DNA of 64,000 bases from Hyunsoonleella jejuensis (lineage in GTDB: Bacteria; Bacteroidota; Bacteroidia; Flavobacteriales; Flavobacteriaceae): contig NZ_FOFN01000004.1 in assembly GCF_900111025.1 (NCBI RefSeq), positions 186,001-250,000 of the forward strand. Reading direction: 5' to 3'. Every line of letters begins with the position of its first letter. Positions within the stretch are counted from its first letter, which is position 1. Of this stretch, positions 8,997 through 18,123 are shown in pieces. The notes below the pieces were generated by a model. It did not search any database, was not told where the DNA came from, and worked only from the letters and a program-made list of their open reading frames with translations. Both the position numbers and the translations under genes were made by a program.

Positions 8997-10232
8997 TTAC
9001 TGAATTAAATAATTAATGATTGAACTTTGAACGTAATAGGTTTTAATAGACTCTATTTGGTTCATTTGAAACTTTAGCTGCAACTCTTGAATATCCAAAA
9101 CATCATTAAAATCAATCGTTCCTGTTTCATAGCTTTTGATTAAAATATCTTCTGCATCTTTGGCTTGTTTTAGGTTTTTAGTTTGAGTAGTATAACTTAT
9201 TCTTGCAGAAATACGCTCATTAATCGCCTTGCTTAAAAGTGTTTCCAAAGTGTTTAATCGTTCCTGTTTTTGAGCAGTAATTTCCAGCTGTTGCAACTCA
9301 TTTTGTTTGGTTTGGGATTTATATTTCTTATTGAAAATTGGGATAGATACGGAAACCATTGGCATTACAATATCCTTTCCGTTATCGCTAAAATCCATAT
9401 TTGGTCTTTCAGCAACATTGATATAATCTAATCCGAAACCAATCATCGGACTGCTTTCTTTTTGATTCAATAATTCTGATTGCTCTATGGACTGGTATAG
9501 TTTATCATATTTCAATAATTCAGGATGTAATGCTAAATTTTCAGAAGTAATATCAAAGTCTTCTGAAGGTATCAGTAAACTATCTATCACATTCACGGTA
9601 ACATCATTACCTCTATTCAATAGATTATTGAAGTTAGTTTGTTCTGCTAAAAATTGTTGTTGCAATACGTCTTTTAATTGTTGCATTTCGTTTTGACGCA
9701 TTTGTAAACGCAATACATCAACCGCTGATGCTTTACCAACCTCAACAGAAGTCAAAGCCATTGTTTCATAAGTTTCTAACAGATTGATATTCTCTGTTAA
9801 TACCTTTTGTTTTGCTTTATTAGCATATAGTCTATAATAAGATTGTGAAACTGAAGACATTAGTTTTCGCTTCGCAATTACAATATCTTCATACTTAACA
9901 TCTGCTAACGAACTAACGTAATTTTCTCTTGCCGAAATATTACCAAACCACGGTAACATTTGTTTTGCAGACACCTTAAAGCGTTGAGCACCTGTTCGAG
10001 TTTCTGGTTCACTTACAAAATAACCAACTCCAAATTCTGTATTAGGAACCGTATTTACTTCATTTACTTTTTCTGAAACCCTTTTGTATTGCAATTCAAA
10101 TTTTTGAATTTCAGGGTTGTTATCTAATGCTTCATTAATGAGCACATCTAATTGTTGCGCATTTCCTTTGAGAACAAAGATTAAAAAACAAAGAAAAATG
10201 ACTGACTTTATGTGTGATTTTATATGTTTCAT
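8997..10232 (-). CDS. cusC: TolC-family outer-membrane channel, CusC-like
   Basis: A 411-residue outer-membrane efflux protein. A signal peptide (about residues 8-25, ending near GNAQ) is followed by the repeated long helices of the TolC fold, with Gln/Glu-rich coiled segments (around LQMRQNEMQQLKDVLQQQF) and a strand region near residues 260-300. Its length fits the Bacteroidota CusC/CzcC group. The start overlaps the stop of cusA by one base, and CopA follows 3 bp later, so CusA, CusC, CopA, DUF305 and CusB lie in one transcript. It would form the exit duct of the tripartite copper pump. Confidence 0.9.
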   Translation of the reverse strand: MKHIKSHIKSVIFLCFLIFVLKGNAQQLDVLINEALDNNPEIQKFELQYKRVSEKVNEVNTVPNTEFGVGYFVSEPETRTGAQRFKVSAKQMLPWFGNISARENYVSSLADVKYEDIVIAKRKLMSSVSQSYYRLYANKAKQKVLTENINLLETYETMALTSVEVGKASAVDVLRLQMRQNEMQQLKDVLQQQFLAEQTNFNNLLNRGNDVTVNVIDSLLIPSEDFDITSENLALHPELLKYDKLYQSIEQSELLNQKESSPMIGFGLDYINVAERPNMDFSDNGKDIVMPMVSVSIPIFNKKYKSQTKQNELQQLEITAQKQERLNTLETLLSKAINERISARISYTTQTKNLKQAKDAEDILIKSYETGTIDFNDVLDIQELQLKFQMNQIESIKTYYVQSSIINYLIQ

Positions 10233-13200
10233 TATACTGTTCTTTTAAGTTTAACTTCTGCTTTCCAACTATATAAAACAGGGACTACAAATAGTGTTAT
10301 TAAAGCGATTAACATTCCACCAAAACTTGGTATTGCCATAGGTATCATAATATCACTACCTCTTCCTGTAGATGTTAATACTGGTAATAATGCCAATATG
10401 GTAGTAGCAGTTGTCATTAAACAAGGTCTAATACGTTTTTCTCCTGCTTCTACTACTGATGCTCTGATTTCTTTTTTATTTTCTGGTGTATTTCTATCAA
10501 ATGTTTGTGTTAAATAAGTTGCCATTACAACTCCATCGTCTGTTGCAATACCAAAAAGAGCAATGAAACCAACCCAAACTGCTACACTTAAATTAATTGG
10601 ATGTATTTGAAATAATTCACGTAGATTCTCTCCAAAGAAATTAAAGTTTAAAAACCAATCTTGACCATAGAGCCAAATCATTAAGAAACCACCAGCAAAT
10701 GCTACTGCAATACCTGTAAATACCATTAAGGATGTTCCAACAGAACGGAATTGGAAGTACAGTATCAAAAAGATAATTGCCAAAGCTAATGGTACAACAA
10801 CCGATAAAGTTTTTTCTGCTCGTAATTGGTTCTCATACGTTCCTGTAAATTGATAGTTAATGCCTTTTGGTACAACCAATTCGCCATTATCTATCTTTTC
10901 TTGAATTAAGGTTTGTGCATTTTCAACCACATTTACTTCTGCAAAACCATCCATTTTATCAAATAACACATAGCCAACTAAAAAAGTATCTTCACTTTTA
11001 ATTACTTGTGGACCTTGTTCATATTTTATAGTCGCCAATTCACTTAACGGAACAGGGCTTCCTTTTTCAACAGGCACATAGATTTGTTTTAAATCGGTTG
11101 GATTTGCTCTTAATTCTCTTGGGTAACGAACTCTAACACCATAACGCTCACGACCTTCTACTGTTTGTGTTAATACCATACCACCAACAGCCACTTTTAA
11201 AACATTTTGAACTTCCTCAATGGTTACACCATAACGAGCAATTTTCTCTCTATCAATGTCTATTAACAAATATGGTTTACCTACTATACGGTCTGCAAAA
11301 ACAGCTTCATCTTTAACACCTTCAGCTTGTTTAAGTATATCTTCTAACTGAACACCAAATGCTTCTATTTGTTTTAAGTCTTGACCTTTAACTTTTATTC
11401 CCATAGGTGCACGCATACCAGTTTGTAGCATTACTAATCGGGTTTCAATAGGTTGCAATTTTGGTGCAGATGTAACGCCTGGTAGTTTGGTAACTTTAAC
11501 AATTTCATTCCAAATATCATCTGGTGATTGTATTTCAGGTCTCCAATTTCGATAGAACTCACCATTATTATCTTTTATTAATTGAGACCTTGAAACAGTA
11601 TTGAAAGGTGTGTTTTTAGTATTATTTGGGTTCGTTATAAAACGACCATCTTTTAATTCAAACAAACCATCATCATTGACTTTGTAACGTTGACGTTCTC
11701 GATTTTCATTCAGCATATATTCTGACTTATACTGAATAACATTTTCATACATTGATAGTGGTGCTGGGTCTAAAGCAGATTCTGTACGACCTGCTTTTCC
11801 GACTACTGTTTCAATTTCAGGAATACTTGCAACTGCCATATCTAACTGCTGTAAAACACGCTTATTTTCTTCTACACCAGAATGTGGCATCGAAGTAGGC
11901 ATCAATAAAAACGAACCTTCATTTAATGATGGCATAAATTCTTTACCTGTGTTTTTCATAATGAAAAAACCAGCAATGACAATTGCAGTTGGAATTGAAA
12001 GAAATAGTAATTTATTATCTAAACACCATCTTAAAATTCGAGTATAATACCTGATAAACAATGAGAAAACACCCAATAAGCCAAAGCAAATGACACCAAC
12101 AAAGATGAGGTTCCAGAAGATACTTTTATCAACTCCTAAAGGTCTCCAATATTCCGCTAACAGAAATACTATTGCAGTTGTACATATTATGATATTAATT
12201 AAGTTGGATTGTTTTTCTGTTATTTTATTTTGAGTACTTAACAATGCTGTGATACCAAAAGCTATCAATATTAATCCTAACCAATAACCATAGATTATTG
12301 CTATTATCCCTAATACTATTAAAACGCCATTTAAAGCATATTTAAAATGCGTTTTTATGCTTTTCTTTCTGAATAAAAACGCTGCAAAAGGTGGAATTAA
12401 AAACAATGCTACAATTATTGAAGCTGTTAATGCAAAGGTTTTTGTGAATGCTAATGGTCTGAACAATTTACCTTCAGCGCCAATCATTGTAAATACAGGA
12501 ATGAAACTTATAATTGTAGTCATTACTGCGGTTACGATTGCACCAGAAACTTCGGCTGTTGCGTTGTAAACTACTGTATTAATGGATTGTGTTCCATCAT
12601 CTTCATCTAAATGCCGAATGATATTTTCTGATAGTATAACACCAACATCGACCATTGTTCCGATAGCAATTGCAATACCTGATAAAGCGACAATATTAGC
12701 ATCGACGCCAAAGAGTTTCATCGCAATAAATACCATTAAGACTGCAACTGGTAATAATCCTGAAATCAAGACAGAAGCTCGAAGATTAAACACCATAATG
12801 ATTATAACCAAAATGGTAATCAATATTTCAAGAGTTAAGGCTTCATTGAGTGTACCTAAAGTTTCTTGTATCAGTTCTGTTCTGTCATAAAAAGGCACTA
12901 TGGTTACTTGCGATGTTCTTCCATCTGCCAAAACTTTTGAAGGTAATCCTGCGCTTAACTCGTTAATTTTCTCTTTTACATTATTGATGACTTCCATTGG
13001 GTTTGCACCATAACGAGCCACAACAACAGCACCAACAACTTCTGCTCCTTCCTTATCTAATAAGCCACGTCTTGTTGCAGGACCTAATGAAACTTTACCA
13101 ATATCCTTTATCTTAATAGAAGTATAATCTTCGGAAGTGACTACTGCATTTTCGATGTCTGAAATGGATTTCACATACCCCAAACCACGAACTAAATATT

Positions 13201-13936
13201 CGGCTTGATTAATTTCCAATGTCTGTGCGCCAATGTCTTTATTGCTTTCCTTAACTGCTTTTACAACGTGATGTAATCCAATATTATACTGACGCATTAG
13301 TTCTGGATTCACGTCCACTTGATATTCTTGAACATAGCCACCAATAGAAGCAACCTCGGAAACACCACTTGCAGATGATAACGCATACTTCACATAGTAA
13401 TCCTGAATACTGCGTAACTCTTGCAAATCCCAACCACCTGTTACATTACCGTTCTCATCACGACCTTCAAGTGTGTACCAAAATATTTGTCCTAATCCTG
13501 TGGCATCTGGACCTAACGCTGGATTAACACCTTCGGGTAATAAACCACTTGGTAAGGAATTAAGTTTTTCGAGAATACGACTTCTGCTCCAGTAAAATTC
13601 TATATCCTCTTCAAAAATGATATAGATGCTTGAAAACCCAAACATAGAGGAACTACGAATGGTTTTCACTCCAGGAATACCCAATAATGATGTGGTTAAT
13701 GGATAGGTTATTTGGTCTTCTATATCTTGTGGGGAACGACCATCCCACTTGGTAAATACGATTTGTTGATTTTCACCTATATCGGGAATAGCATCTACTG
13801 CTACAGGGTTACTTGGCAAAAATCCTGTATCCCAATTAAAAGGTGCATTAACAGTTCCCCATCCAATAAAAAGGACAAGTAGTAAAACTGCAACGAGTTT
13901 GTTTTCTATTAAAAATTTGATGCTTTTATTTAGCAT
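10232..13936 (-). CDS. cusA: CusA/CzcA heavy-metal RND transporter
   Basis: A 1234-residue inner-membrane pump driven by the proton gradient that expels copper (or silver) from the periplasm. The ATG at 13934-13936 (MLNKSIKFLIENK) is preferred to an in-frame TTG six codons upstream. Recognisable are the N-terminal helix, the porter domain (NPALGPDATGLGQIFWYTLE), two blocks of membrane helices, the HME signature LMPTSMPHSGVEENKR, and the acidic membrane motif GIATDDGVVMATYL. An insert of hydrophobic helices near residues 540-640 makes it longer than E. coli CusA, as in other Bacteroidota members. Met-rich stretches favour monovalent copper, but substrate choice between Cu and Zn/Co cannot be settled from sequence alone. 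Confidence 0.92.
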   Translation of the reverse strand: MLNKSIKFLIENKLVAVLLLVLFIGWGTVNAPFNWDTGFLPSNPVAVDAIPDIGENQQIVFTKWDGRSPQDIEDQITYPLTTSLLGIPGVKTIRSSSMFGFSSIYIIFEEDIEFYWSRSRILEKLNSLPSGLLPEGVNPALGPDATGLGQIFWYTLEGRDENGNVTGGWDLQELRSIQDYYVKYALSSASGVSEVASIGGYVQEYQVDVNPELMRQYNIGLHHVVKAVKESNKDIGAQTLEINQAEYLVRGLGYVKSISDIENAVVTSEDYTSIKIKDIGKVSLGPATRRGLLDKEGAEVVGAVVVARYGANPMEVINNVKEKINELSAGLPSKVLADGRTSQVTIVPFYDRTELIQETLGTLNEALTLEILITILVIIIMVFNLRASVLISGLLPVAVLMVFIAMKLFGVDANIVALSGIAIAIGTMVDVGVILSENIIRHLDEDDGTQSINTVVYNATAEVSGAIVTAVMTTIISFIPVFTMIGAEGKLFRPLAFTKTFALTASIIVALFLIPPFAAFLFRKKSIKTHFKYALNGVLIVLGIIAIIYGYWLGLILIAFGITALLSTQNKITEKQSNLINIIICTTAIVFLLAEYWRPLGVDKSIFWNLIFVGVICFGLLGVFSLFIRYYTRILRWCLDNKLLFLSIPTAIVIAGFFIMKNTGKEFMPSLNEGSFLLMPTSMPHSGVEENKRVLQQLDMAVASIPEIETVVGKAGRTESALDPAPLSMYENVIQYKSEYMLNENRERQRYKVNDDGLFELKDGRFITNPNNTKNTPFNTVSRSQLIKDNNGEFYRNWRPEIQSPDDIWNEIVKVTKLPGVTSAPKLQPIETRLVMLQTGMRAPMGIKVKGQDLKQIEAFGVQLEDILKQAEGVKDEAVFADRIVGKPYLLIDIDREKIARYGVTIEEVQNVLKVAVGGMVLTQTVEGRERYGVRVRYPRELRANPTDLKQIYVPVEKGSPVPLSELATIKYEQGPQVIKSEDTFLVGYVLFDKMDGFAEVNVVENAQTLIQEKIDNGELVVPKGINYQFTGTYENQLRAEKTLSVVVPLALAIIFLILYFQFRSVGTSLMVFTGIAVAFAGGFLMIWLYGQDWFLNFNFFGENLRELFQIHPINLSVAVWVGFIALFGIATDDGVVMATYLTQTFDRNTPENKKEIRASVVEAGEKRIRPCLMTTATTILALLPVLTSTGRGSDIMIPMAIPSFGGMLIALITLFVVPVLYSWKAEVKLKRTV

Positions 13937-14043
13937 ATGATTGATTTTAAACAATTAGACAATAGTGTTGTAAAAACACCGAATACAGTAAATTATCCTT
14001 ACGACATAATGCCATAGGATATAAATAGTCTAATGTTTAAAAA

Positions 14044-14457
14044 TCAAATTAAATACGTTTCGTCAATCTTGAAGATTTGCTTGACGACTAATGGTGGTTT
14101 GTATTCCTCAAAAGAAGAAACATTTTTATCTAACCCTTCAAAAAGGTTGATGTAAGTATATACAAATGAAGCAATAAATACTTGTTGCTCAAAAGAAATT
14201 TTTTCAACTTGTAGTTGTAACTCATCTTGACCATCTACAACAAATATTTCATCACTACAACAGTTCTTTTTTGAAATAGAACAGCTATCAGTTAAAGGAT
14301 TCTCCATTTCCATTCCGCAAGTTTCTGCTTTCTTAAAAATAGCTGAATCCATTAAAGTTTCTCCACAATAATGCATATTAACAGAAAATGACATCGTAGA
14401 GAATAACACTACAAAAGTCATTGCTAAAGACATTATTTTATGGAAAATCTGCTTCAT
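14044..14457 (-). CDS. HYC_CC_PP family protein
   Basis: With the ATG at 14455-14457 (MKQIFHKIMSLAMTF) the protein has 137 residues and a clear signal peptide ending around FSVN. The three motifs that name the family are all present: MHYCGE, KNCCSDE and YKPPLV. The paired cysteines and the preceding ETCGMEM suggest periplasmic metal binding; this family recurs beside CusA-type operons in Flavobacteriaceae. It lies upstream of cusA with about a 107-bp gap and may lead the copper transcript. No experimentally known function comes to mind. Confidence 0.8.
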   Translation of the reverse strand: MKQIFHKIMSLAMTFVVLFSTMSFSVNMHYCGETLMDSAIFKKAETCGMEMENPLTDSCSISKKNCCSDEIFVVDGQDELQLQVEKISFEQQVFIASFVYTYINLFEGLDKNVSSFEEYKPPLVVKQIFKIDETYLI

Positions 14458-14528
14458 ATTGATTGCGAAGTTACGAAATTTTAACAACTATTGATTTTGT
14501 TTAACAGAAGTTTAATTGATTAATCTGC

Positions 14529-16481
14529 TTAATCCCATTTCATTTTCTGCAATCTAACTGCATTTAAAATTGCTAATAATGCTACTCCTACATCTGCAAA
14601 AACTGCTTCCCACATTGTGGCTAAACCACCTGCTCCTAAAATCAAGACAATAACTTTAATACCAAATGCTAAAATGATATTCTGCCAAACAATTTTACGT
14701 GTGGAATGACTTATTTTAATGGCTCTCACTACTTTTGAAGGTTGGTCTGTTTGAATGATAACATCTGCTGTTTCAATAGCAACATCACTACCTAAACCAC
14801 CCATTGCAATACCAACATTACTTGCTGCTAAAACAGGTGCATCGTTAATACCATCACCTATAAAAGCTACTTTATTTTCAGGATTTTTCTTTAAAATTTC
14901 AACTTCGTTTAATTTATCTTCTGGTAATAAGCCACCTTTAGCATTTTCAATATTTAATTCTTTTGCAACTTGTTGGGTAATCGAATCTTTATCACCGGAA
15001 AGCATCATAATATTTTTGATACCTACTTTATGTAATGCTGTAATAGTTTCTTTTGCATCTTCCTTTAATTCATCTGCTATGACTACATAACCTGCAAATT
15101 GATTATCGATTGCAACTAATACTATCGATTCTACAATAGATTCCGTTTCCGTTGGAACATTTATATTATTCGCAGTCATTAAGGCTTTATTTCCTACTAA
15201 AACTGTTTTACCATTTACAATGCCTTTTAAACCTTTACCTGCAATTTCAGAAACGTCTTGAGCTTCAAAATCTTCTCCTTTTGCTTTATACTCTAAAATT
15301 GCTTTTGCAATTGGATGCGTGGATTGCTCTTCCATCGCCATTAAGTATCGCATAAATTCGGTTTCATTCCAACCGATTGCTTTTACTTCTTTAATTTTAA
15401 ATACACCTTTGGTAACGGTTCCAGTTTTGTCCATTACCAAAGTATTTATTTTGGTCATAGCATCTAAAAATGAAGCACCTTTAAATAATATTCCATTTTT
15501 TGAAGCTGCTCCCAATCCACCGAAATATCCTAATGGAATTGAAATCACTAACGCACAAGGACAAGATATTACCAGGAAAATCAATGCTCTGTATAACCAA
15601 TCTCTAAAGACATAATCATCTACAAAAAAGTAAGGTATAAAAGTTACGCCAATAGCTAAAAACACAACAATTGGTGTGTAGATACGAGCAAACTGCCTAA
15701 TAAATAATTCTGTTTTAGATTTACGTGCTGTAGCATTTTGAACCAAGTCTAATATTCTCGCAATAGAACTATCTTCAAAGGTGTTGGTTACCTCAACTTC
15801 AATAACACTTTGTAAATTGATACTACCTGCGTAAACCTTTGCATCTTTCTGAATAGAATCTGGTTTGCTTTCTCCTGTTAAAGCTGCTGTATTTAACGAT
15901 GCTTTTTCGGATAATAAAATACCATCCAATGGAATTTTTTCACCTACTCGAATTTGTATTTTCTCGCCAATATTTACAGCTTCTGGCGACACACTTATAT
16001 AATCACCATCACGAAATACATTAGCTTCTTTTGGTCGAACATCCAATAAGGCTTTAATGTTTCCTTTTGCTCTATTAACTGCTGCGTTTTGAAATAATTC
16101 TCCTACTGCATAAAATAGCATTACTGCAACACCTTCAGGATATTCACCAATAATAAACGCACCAATTGTGGCAATAGACATCAAAAAGAACTCGGTAAAA
16201 ACATCGCCTTTTATAAGGCTTTTCCATCCTTCTTTAATTACAGGAAACCCAACTGGAATATATGCTAAAGTGTACCAAACTACTCGAATCAATCCTTCAA
16301 ATTGAGGAATCGCATCAAAATAATCTACAGCGATACCTACCATTAACATAACAAAACTTATAATAGCAGGAATGTATGTCTTGAATGCACTTCCATCTCC
16401 GTGGTCGTGACCATCATCGTGAGAATGTTGCTCTTCTGAATTTGGTTTTAAATCTCTTAAATTGACTTTCTTTTTTTTCAT
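14529..16481 (-). CDS. P1B-type ATPase for Zn/Cd/Pb export
   Basis: A 650-residue heavy-metal ATPase without an HMA domain. The N-terminus instead has a His/Asp-rich stretch at residues 19-28 (HSHDDGHDHG). The core shows TGES, the membrane SCPCALVIS, DKTGTVTKG, HP (STHPIAKAI) and GDGINDAPV. Near the C-terminus, FGIKVIVLILG and VFADVGVALLAILNA supply the Lys and Asp typical of P1B-2 (Zn, Cd, Pb) pumps, in contrast to the MxxSS of CopA. It ends the operon DUF3703-MerTP-GDCCVxC-ATPase and starts 11 bp after the GDCCVxC gene. Metal specificity is inferred from these residues. Confidence 0.9.
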   Translation of the reverse strand: MKKKKVNLRDLKPNSEEQHSHDDGHDHGDGSAFKTYIPAIISFVMLMVGIAVDYFDAIPQFEGLIRVVWYTLAYIPVGFPVIKEGWKSLIKGDVFTEFFLMSIATIGAFIIGEYPEGVAVMLFYAVGELFQNAAVNRAKGNIKALLDVRPKEANVFRDGDYISVSPEAVNIGEKIQIRVGEKIPLDGILLSEKASLNTAALTGESKPDSIQKDAKVYAGSINLQSVIEVEVTNTFEDSSIARILDLVQNATARKSKTELFIRQFARIYTPIVVFLAIGVTFIPYFFVDDYVFRDWLYRALIFLVISCPCALVISIPLGYFGGLGAASKNGILFKGASFLDAMTKINTLVMDKTGTVTKGVFKIKEVKAIGWNETEFMRYLMAMEEQSTHPIAKAILEYKAKGEDFEAQDVSEIAGKGLKGIVNGKTVLVGNKALMTANNINVPTETESIVESIVLVAIDNQFAGYVVIADELKEDAKETITALHKVGIKNIMMLSGDKDSITQQVAKELNIENAKGGLLPEDKLNEVEILKKNPENKVAFIGDGINDAPVLAASNVGIAMGGLGSDVAIETADVIIQTDQPSKVVRAIKISHSTRKIVWQNIILAFGIKVIVLILGAGGLATMWEAVFADVGVALLAILNAVRLQKMKWD

Positions 16482-16492
16482 TTAGTTTTGTT

Positions 16493-16702
16493 TTAGCAAC
16501 AACTTTTGTTTTGTTGAATTGGTGGACAAGGAACTGTACCATAAGAACAATACACACAACAATCTCCTTCGATTGGTTTCAAAACCGTTTTACAATGCTC
16601 ACACTCGTAAAAGAATTGACAAGCGTTAGTTGGCATATCTTCTTTCTTTTTATGACCACAGGTTGGGCAAGTGATTTCCGATTTTAATATAGTTTGCATC
16701 AA
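16493..16702 (-). CDS. GDCCVxC-domain small metal-associated protein
   Basis: A 69-residue cysteine-rich protein with CPTCGHKK, CEHCKTVLKP and the diagnostic GDCCVYCSYG, ending in KSCC. It has eleven cysteines in a chain this short, so zinc or another soft metal is surely bound. There is no signal peptide, so it is probably cytoplasmic. The family (GDCCVxC) is found beside MerT-like transporters and Fur-family regulators in Bacteroidota and Proteobacteria. It lies 2 bp after the MerTP stop and 11 bp before the ATPase gene, firmly within that operon. Whether it is a chaperone or a sensor is unknown. Confidence 0.85.
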   Translation of the reverse strand: MMQTILKSEITCPTCGHKKKEDMPTNACQFFYECEHCKTVLKPIEGDCCVYCSYGTVPCPPIQQNKSCC

Positions 16703-16704
16703 TT

Positions 16705-17292
16705 TTAATTTTTATCAGTTACTTTATAACCCGTAGAATTAATTGCTTTCTCAATTTCTAATTCATTAGTTTTAGTTTGGTCATACTCAATGATTGCGTT
16801 ACCATTCTTGTATGATGTTTTTGAGTTTACAATTCCGTTAAGTTTATTTACTTCGTGGTTTACGTGAGCTTCACAACTGGCACAAGTCATTCCACTTATT
16901 TTATACACTGTTGTTTTGATATTTGATTTATCAACGATAACAATTTGTTTCTCTGAATTTGGATAAAACATACTTGAGTAGTATGGTAATGCCAACATCA
17001 CTATTGCGAATACTGTTACAACTCCTAAAAAGGTTTTTGACTGAATAAATTTTGGTTTTTTATCCGTTTCACATTCACAGTCGATTTCTTTTTCTGGTTT
17101 TAATTTTTGATACCAAGCAAAGAGAAGAACTAATATAGTTAGCCCTATTAAGTAAGGTCTAAATGGTTCTATCCAAGAAAAAGTTGAAGCTACACCACTT
17201 GTACCTGCAATTAATGCCAAAACAGGTGTGATGCAACACAATGAAGCTGTGATTGCTGTTAGGATACTTGTAACCGCTAATTTATTTTTCAT
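16705..17292 (-). CDS. merTP: MerTP: mercuric-type membrane transporter fused to MerP-like HMA domain
   Basis: A 195-residue fusion. The MerT part (1-110) has three membrane helices and the paired cysteines C19-C20 in the first (SLCCITP), then a Cys-containing loop (DCECE, 71-75). The MerP part (about 127-195) is an HMA fold with GMTCASC (C137, C140). Classical MerT hands Hg(II) from the periplasm to cytoplasmic MerA. No mercuric reductase is present in the island, so another substrate or a metal-sensing role is likely. The start overlaps the DUF3703 stop (ATGA type). Confidence 0.9.
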   Translation of the reverse strand: MKNKLAVTSILTAITASLCCITPVLALIAGTSGVASTFSWIEPFRPYLIGLTILVLLFAWYQKLKPEKEIDCECETDKKPKFIQSKTFLGVVTVFAIVMLALPYYSSMFYPNSEKQIVIVDKSNIKTTVYKISGMTCASCEAHVNHEVNKLNGIVNSKTSYKNGNAIIEYDQTKTNELEIEKAINSTGYKVTDKN

Positions 17293-17651
17293 TCTATATA
17301 TAATAATTTTTCAATGTCATTTGGAATAGGCATACGTTTTAATGGTGGTACGTTTGCGCCACCTGTGTTACCAAGAGGAACGTGATTTATAAATGATTTC
17401 CAGCCACCAACAAGCAATCTAATAATTTGACCGAATACTTCTTTAGTATCTTTTTGTCTAAATCCAAACTTTAGCATTAGCCAATGTGAATAGGTATGCT
17501 CTATAGGATAAGATTGTCCTATTATATGACTACGTTCTAAATGATACCAAGCATTGCTAAAATGCTTATTTTCTAAACAGAAACTGTATAGTTTTAATTC
17601 TTCGTTATACGCCTGTTTCAGATGTTTAGGTATTTTAGTATTAAACTTCAT
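17289..17651 (-). CDS. DUF3703 protein, first gene of the MerTP operon
   Basis: The ATG at 17649-17651 (MKFNTKIPKHLKQAYN) gives 120 residues; a TTG or longer start further upstream would run into the operator-like repeat. The sequence (AWYHLERSHIIGQSYPIEH, then SHWLMLKFGFRQKD and GNTGGANVPPLKRMPIP) matches DUF3703, a small soluble helical family that accompanies MerT-like genes in metal islands. The conserved His residues (HLERSHIIGQ, HTYSHW) could bind metal. It overlaps merTP by 4 bp. Role unknown; the operon position implies metal homeostasis. Confidence 0.8.
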   Translation of the reverse strand: MKFNTKIPKHLKQAYNEELKLYSFCLENKHFSNAWYHLERSHIIGQSYPIEHTYSHWLMLKFGFRQKDTKEVFGQIIRLLVGGWKSFINHVPLGNTGGANVPPLKRMPIPNDIEKLLYIE

Positions 17652-17688
17652 ATCCACTAATTTTGGATAAATGTACTTTAATAGTAAG

Positions 17689-17703
17689 TGCAATGGAAGT
17701 GCA
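17689..17703 (-). promoter_or_regulatory. Direct-repeat operator candidate before DUF3703-merTP
   Basis: On the minus strand TTGCA-CTTCCA-TTGCA is a direct repeat of TTGCA with an 11-bp period. A copy differing by two bases sits at 20706-20720 before the DUF6660 gene. Here the second TTG is 15 nt from a -7-like TACATTTA; at the other site the distance to TATCTTTG is 14 nt. The conserved spacing favours a regulator site over the -33 region. The Fur-like protein encoded immediately upstream is the candidate binder. Confidence 0.55.
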
Positions 17704-17707
17704 ATTA

Positions 17708-18121
17708 TTAGCCACTACACTTATCGCAAATACCTTTTACCACCAAATTTACATTCTCTGACACAAAACCATCAGGTACTTTAATTTGCGGTATTTTATG
17801 TTCTGTTAGGCAAATCGTTTCATTGCAATTGTTACAATGGAAATGTAAGTGTAAATCGGTTTTTATATCACAATTACATCCCTTTTCGCATAACGCATAT
17901 TTTGTTATCCCTGTGCCATCGTCAATTTGATGTACAATATCCTTTTCTTCAAAGGTTTTAATAGTTCTGTATAAGGTAGTTCTATCTGCTTTTTCAAAAG
18001 CATTTTCAATATCACTTAATGTTACCGCTATCTCTTTTTCTGCAAGAAACTTATAAATTAACATACGCATTGCTGTAACACGAATATTTTTTGACTCTAA
18101 TACTTGTTCTATTGTTTCCAT
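17708..18121 (-). CDS. Fur-family metal-responsive regulator
   Basis: A 137-residue transcription factor. The N-terminal winged helix includes ITAMR-like RVTAMRMLIYKFL, IENAFEKADRTTLYRTIKTF (recognition helix with the family YRTI) and the wing DDGTGITKYAL. The C-terminal dimerisation domain has HLHFHCNNC with metal-binding histidines and the structural-zinc pairs CNNC and CDKC. Nothing distinguishes Fur, Zur and PerR with certainty, but the setting among Zn/Cd/Cu genes favours a zinc or stress sensor. It starts 3 bp after the TonB receptor stop, so it is the last gene of the DUF6660-TonB-fur operon. A paired TTGCA site precedes both this operon and the next one. Confidence 0.9.
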   Translation of the reverse strand: METIEQVLESKNIRVTAMRMLIYKFLAEKEIAVTLSDIENAFEKADRTTLYRTIKTFEEKDIVHQIDDGTGITKYALCEKGCNCDIKTDLHLHFHCNNCNETICLTEHKIPQIKVPDGFVSENVNLVVKGICDKCSG

Positions 18122-18123
18122 AT

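Noticed and set aside
13934-14034. ATTAGAC/GTCTAAT inverted repeat before cusA as an operator
   Set aside because: The arms are 67 bp apart in AT-rich DNA and no copper regulator (for example CusR or CueR) is encoded nearby; chance is plausible.
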